From Armatimonadota bacterium (GTDB taxonomy: Bacteria; Armatimonadota; Armatimonadia; Armatimonadales; Armatimonadaceae): a stretch of DNA of 6,104 nucleotides. Each line of letters begins with the position of its first letter. Position 1 is the first letter of the stretch. The notes under the pieces were generated by a model, which saw nothing but the letters and a program-made list of their open reading frames with translations, was not told where the DNA came from and searched no databases. Where the stretch lies: assembly GCA_014379275.1 (NCBI GenBank), contig JACMMA010000013.1:1-6104 (forward strand), read 5' to 3'. A program made the position numbers and the translations under genes. Below, in pieces: positions 5,989 through 6,104 of the stretch.

Positions 5989-6104
5989 TTATACAGCCGA
6001 CTGGACTTTGTCTTTGGCTTCCGACAGTTGCGCCTGCACCTTCCCCATGGCCTCATTCATCTGGACCTTGGCGCTTGCCTTGCCCTCGACGAGTTGCTCT
6101 TTCG
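5989..6104 (-). CDS. C-terminal fragment of an unknown charged helical protein
   Basis: Only the last 37 codons and the TAA stop are inside the window; the start lies beyond the right edge. The visible tail has no aromatic residue, Pro or Cys and is rich in Lys, Gln, Ala, Glu and Val, which suggests a continuous amphipathic helix. Lys-Val-Gln occurs three times, at visible residues 12-14, 21-23 and 32-34, spaced 9 and 11 residues apart. This resembles LEA-like, apolipoprotein-like or CsbD-like stress proteins in composition only; no family is recognised. The gene converges on trpS, and the hairpin at 5877-5907, about 80 nt past its stop, probably terminates it. The coding call rests on an uninterrupted frame with sensible composition and a terminator in the right place. 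Confidence 0.6.
   Translation of the reverse strand, partial: KEQLVEGKASAKVQMNEAMGKVQAQLSEAKDKVQSAV

Overview
The window is about 6.1 kb of moderately GC-rich bacterial DNA. It holds five complete, well-recognised proteins, one further complete membrane protease paralogue, and the C-terminal end of a small unknown protein. Nothing in the sequence fixes the taxon. A secreted arabinan-degrading enzyme, a Gfo/Idh/MocA oxidoreductase and mixed Shine-Dalgarno use (strong before one gene, absent before trpS, TTG start in another) would suit a free-living heterotroph such as an Armatimonadota-like bacterium. That placement is inference only.

Left half (86-3264), all on the minus strand and read from right to left: an ApbE-type FAD:protein FMN transferase, a Gfo/Idh/MocA NAD(P)-dependent oxidoreductase 31 nt downstream, and, after a 121-nt gap, an exported GH43 endo-arabinanase. 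The first two are probably co-transcribed. The arabinanase may have its own promoter or leader, because the gap contains alternative CGCG-based stems. The likely theme is use of plant cell-wall arabinan and sugars, but only the GH43 enzyme points to a specific substrate.

Right half (3399-5854), plus strand and divergent from the first group: two tandem site-2-protease-like M50 membrane metalloproteases (6 nt apart), then trpS (29 nt further on). A 133-nt divergent intergenic region (3265-3398) must serve both groups. An M50 gene beside trpS is a familiar bacterial neighbourhood. The tandem duplication is less ordinary. trpS has no Shine-Dalgarno, and a perfect 8-bp inverted repeat ends 3 nt before its ATG. 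The TrpRS protein also carries an incomplete variant of the iron-sulfur cysteine motif known from Thermotoga TrpRS.

Right end: a strong GC-rich bidirectional hairpin terminator (5877-5907) separates trpS from a convergent minus-strand gene. Only the last 37 codons of that gene are inside the window (5989-6104). They encode a charged, helix-prone tail with a recurring Lys-Val-Gln pattern. I see no mobile elements, tRNA or rRNA genes or CRISPR arrays. No complete undescribed system is evident; the most interesting points are the TrpRS cysteine variant and the trpS leader.
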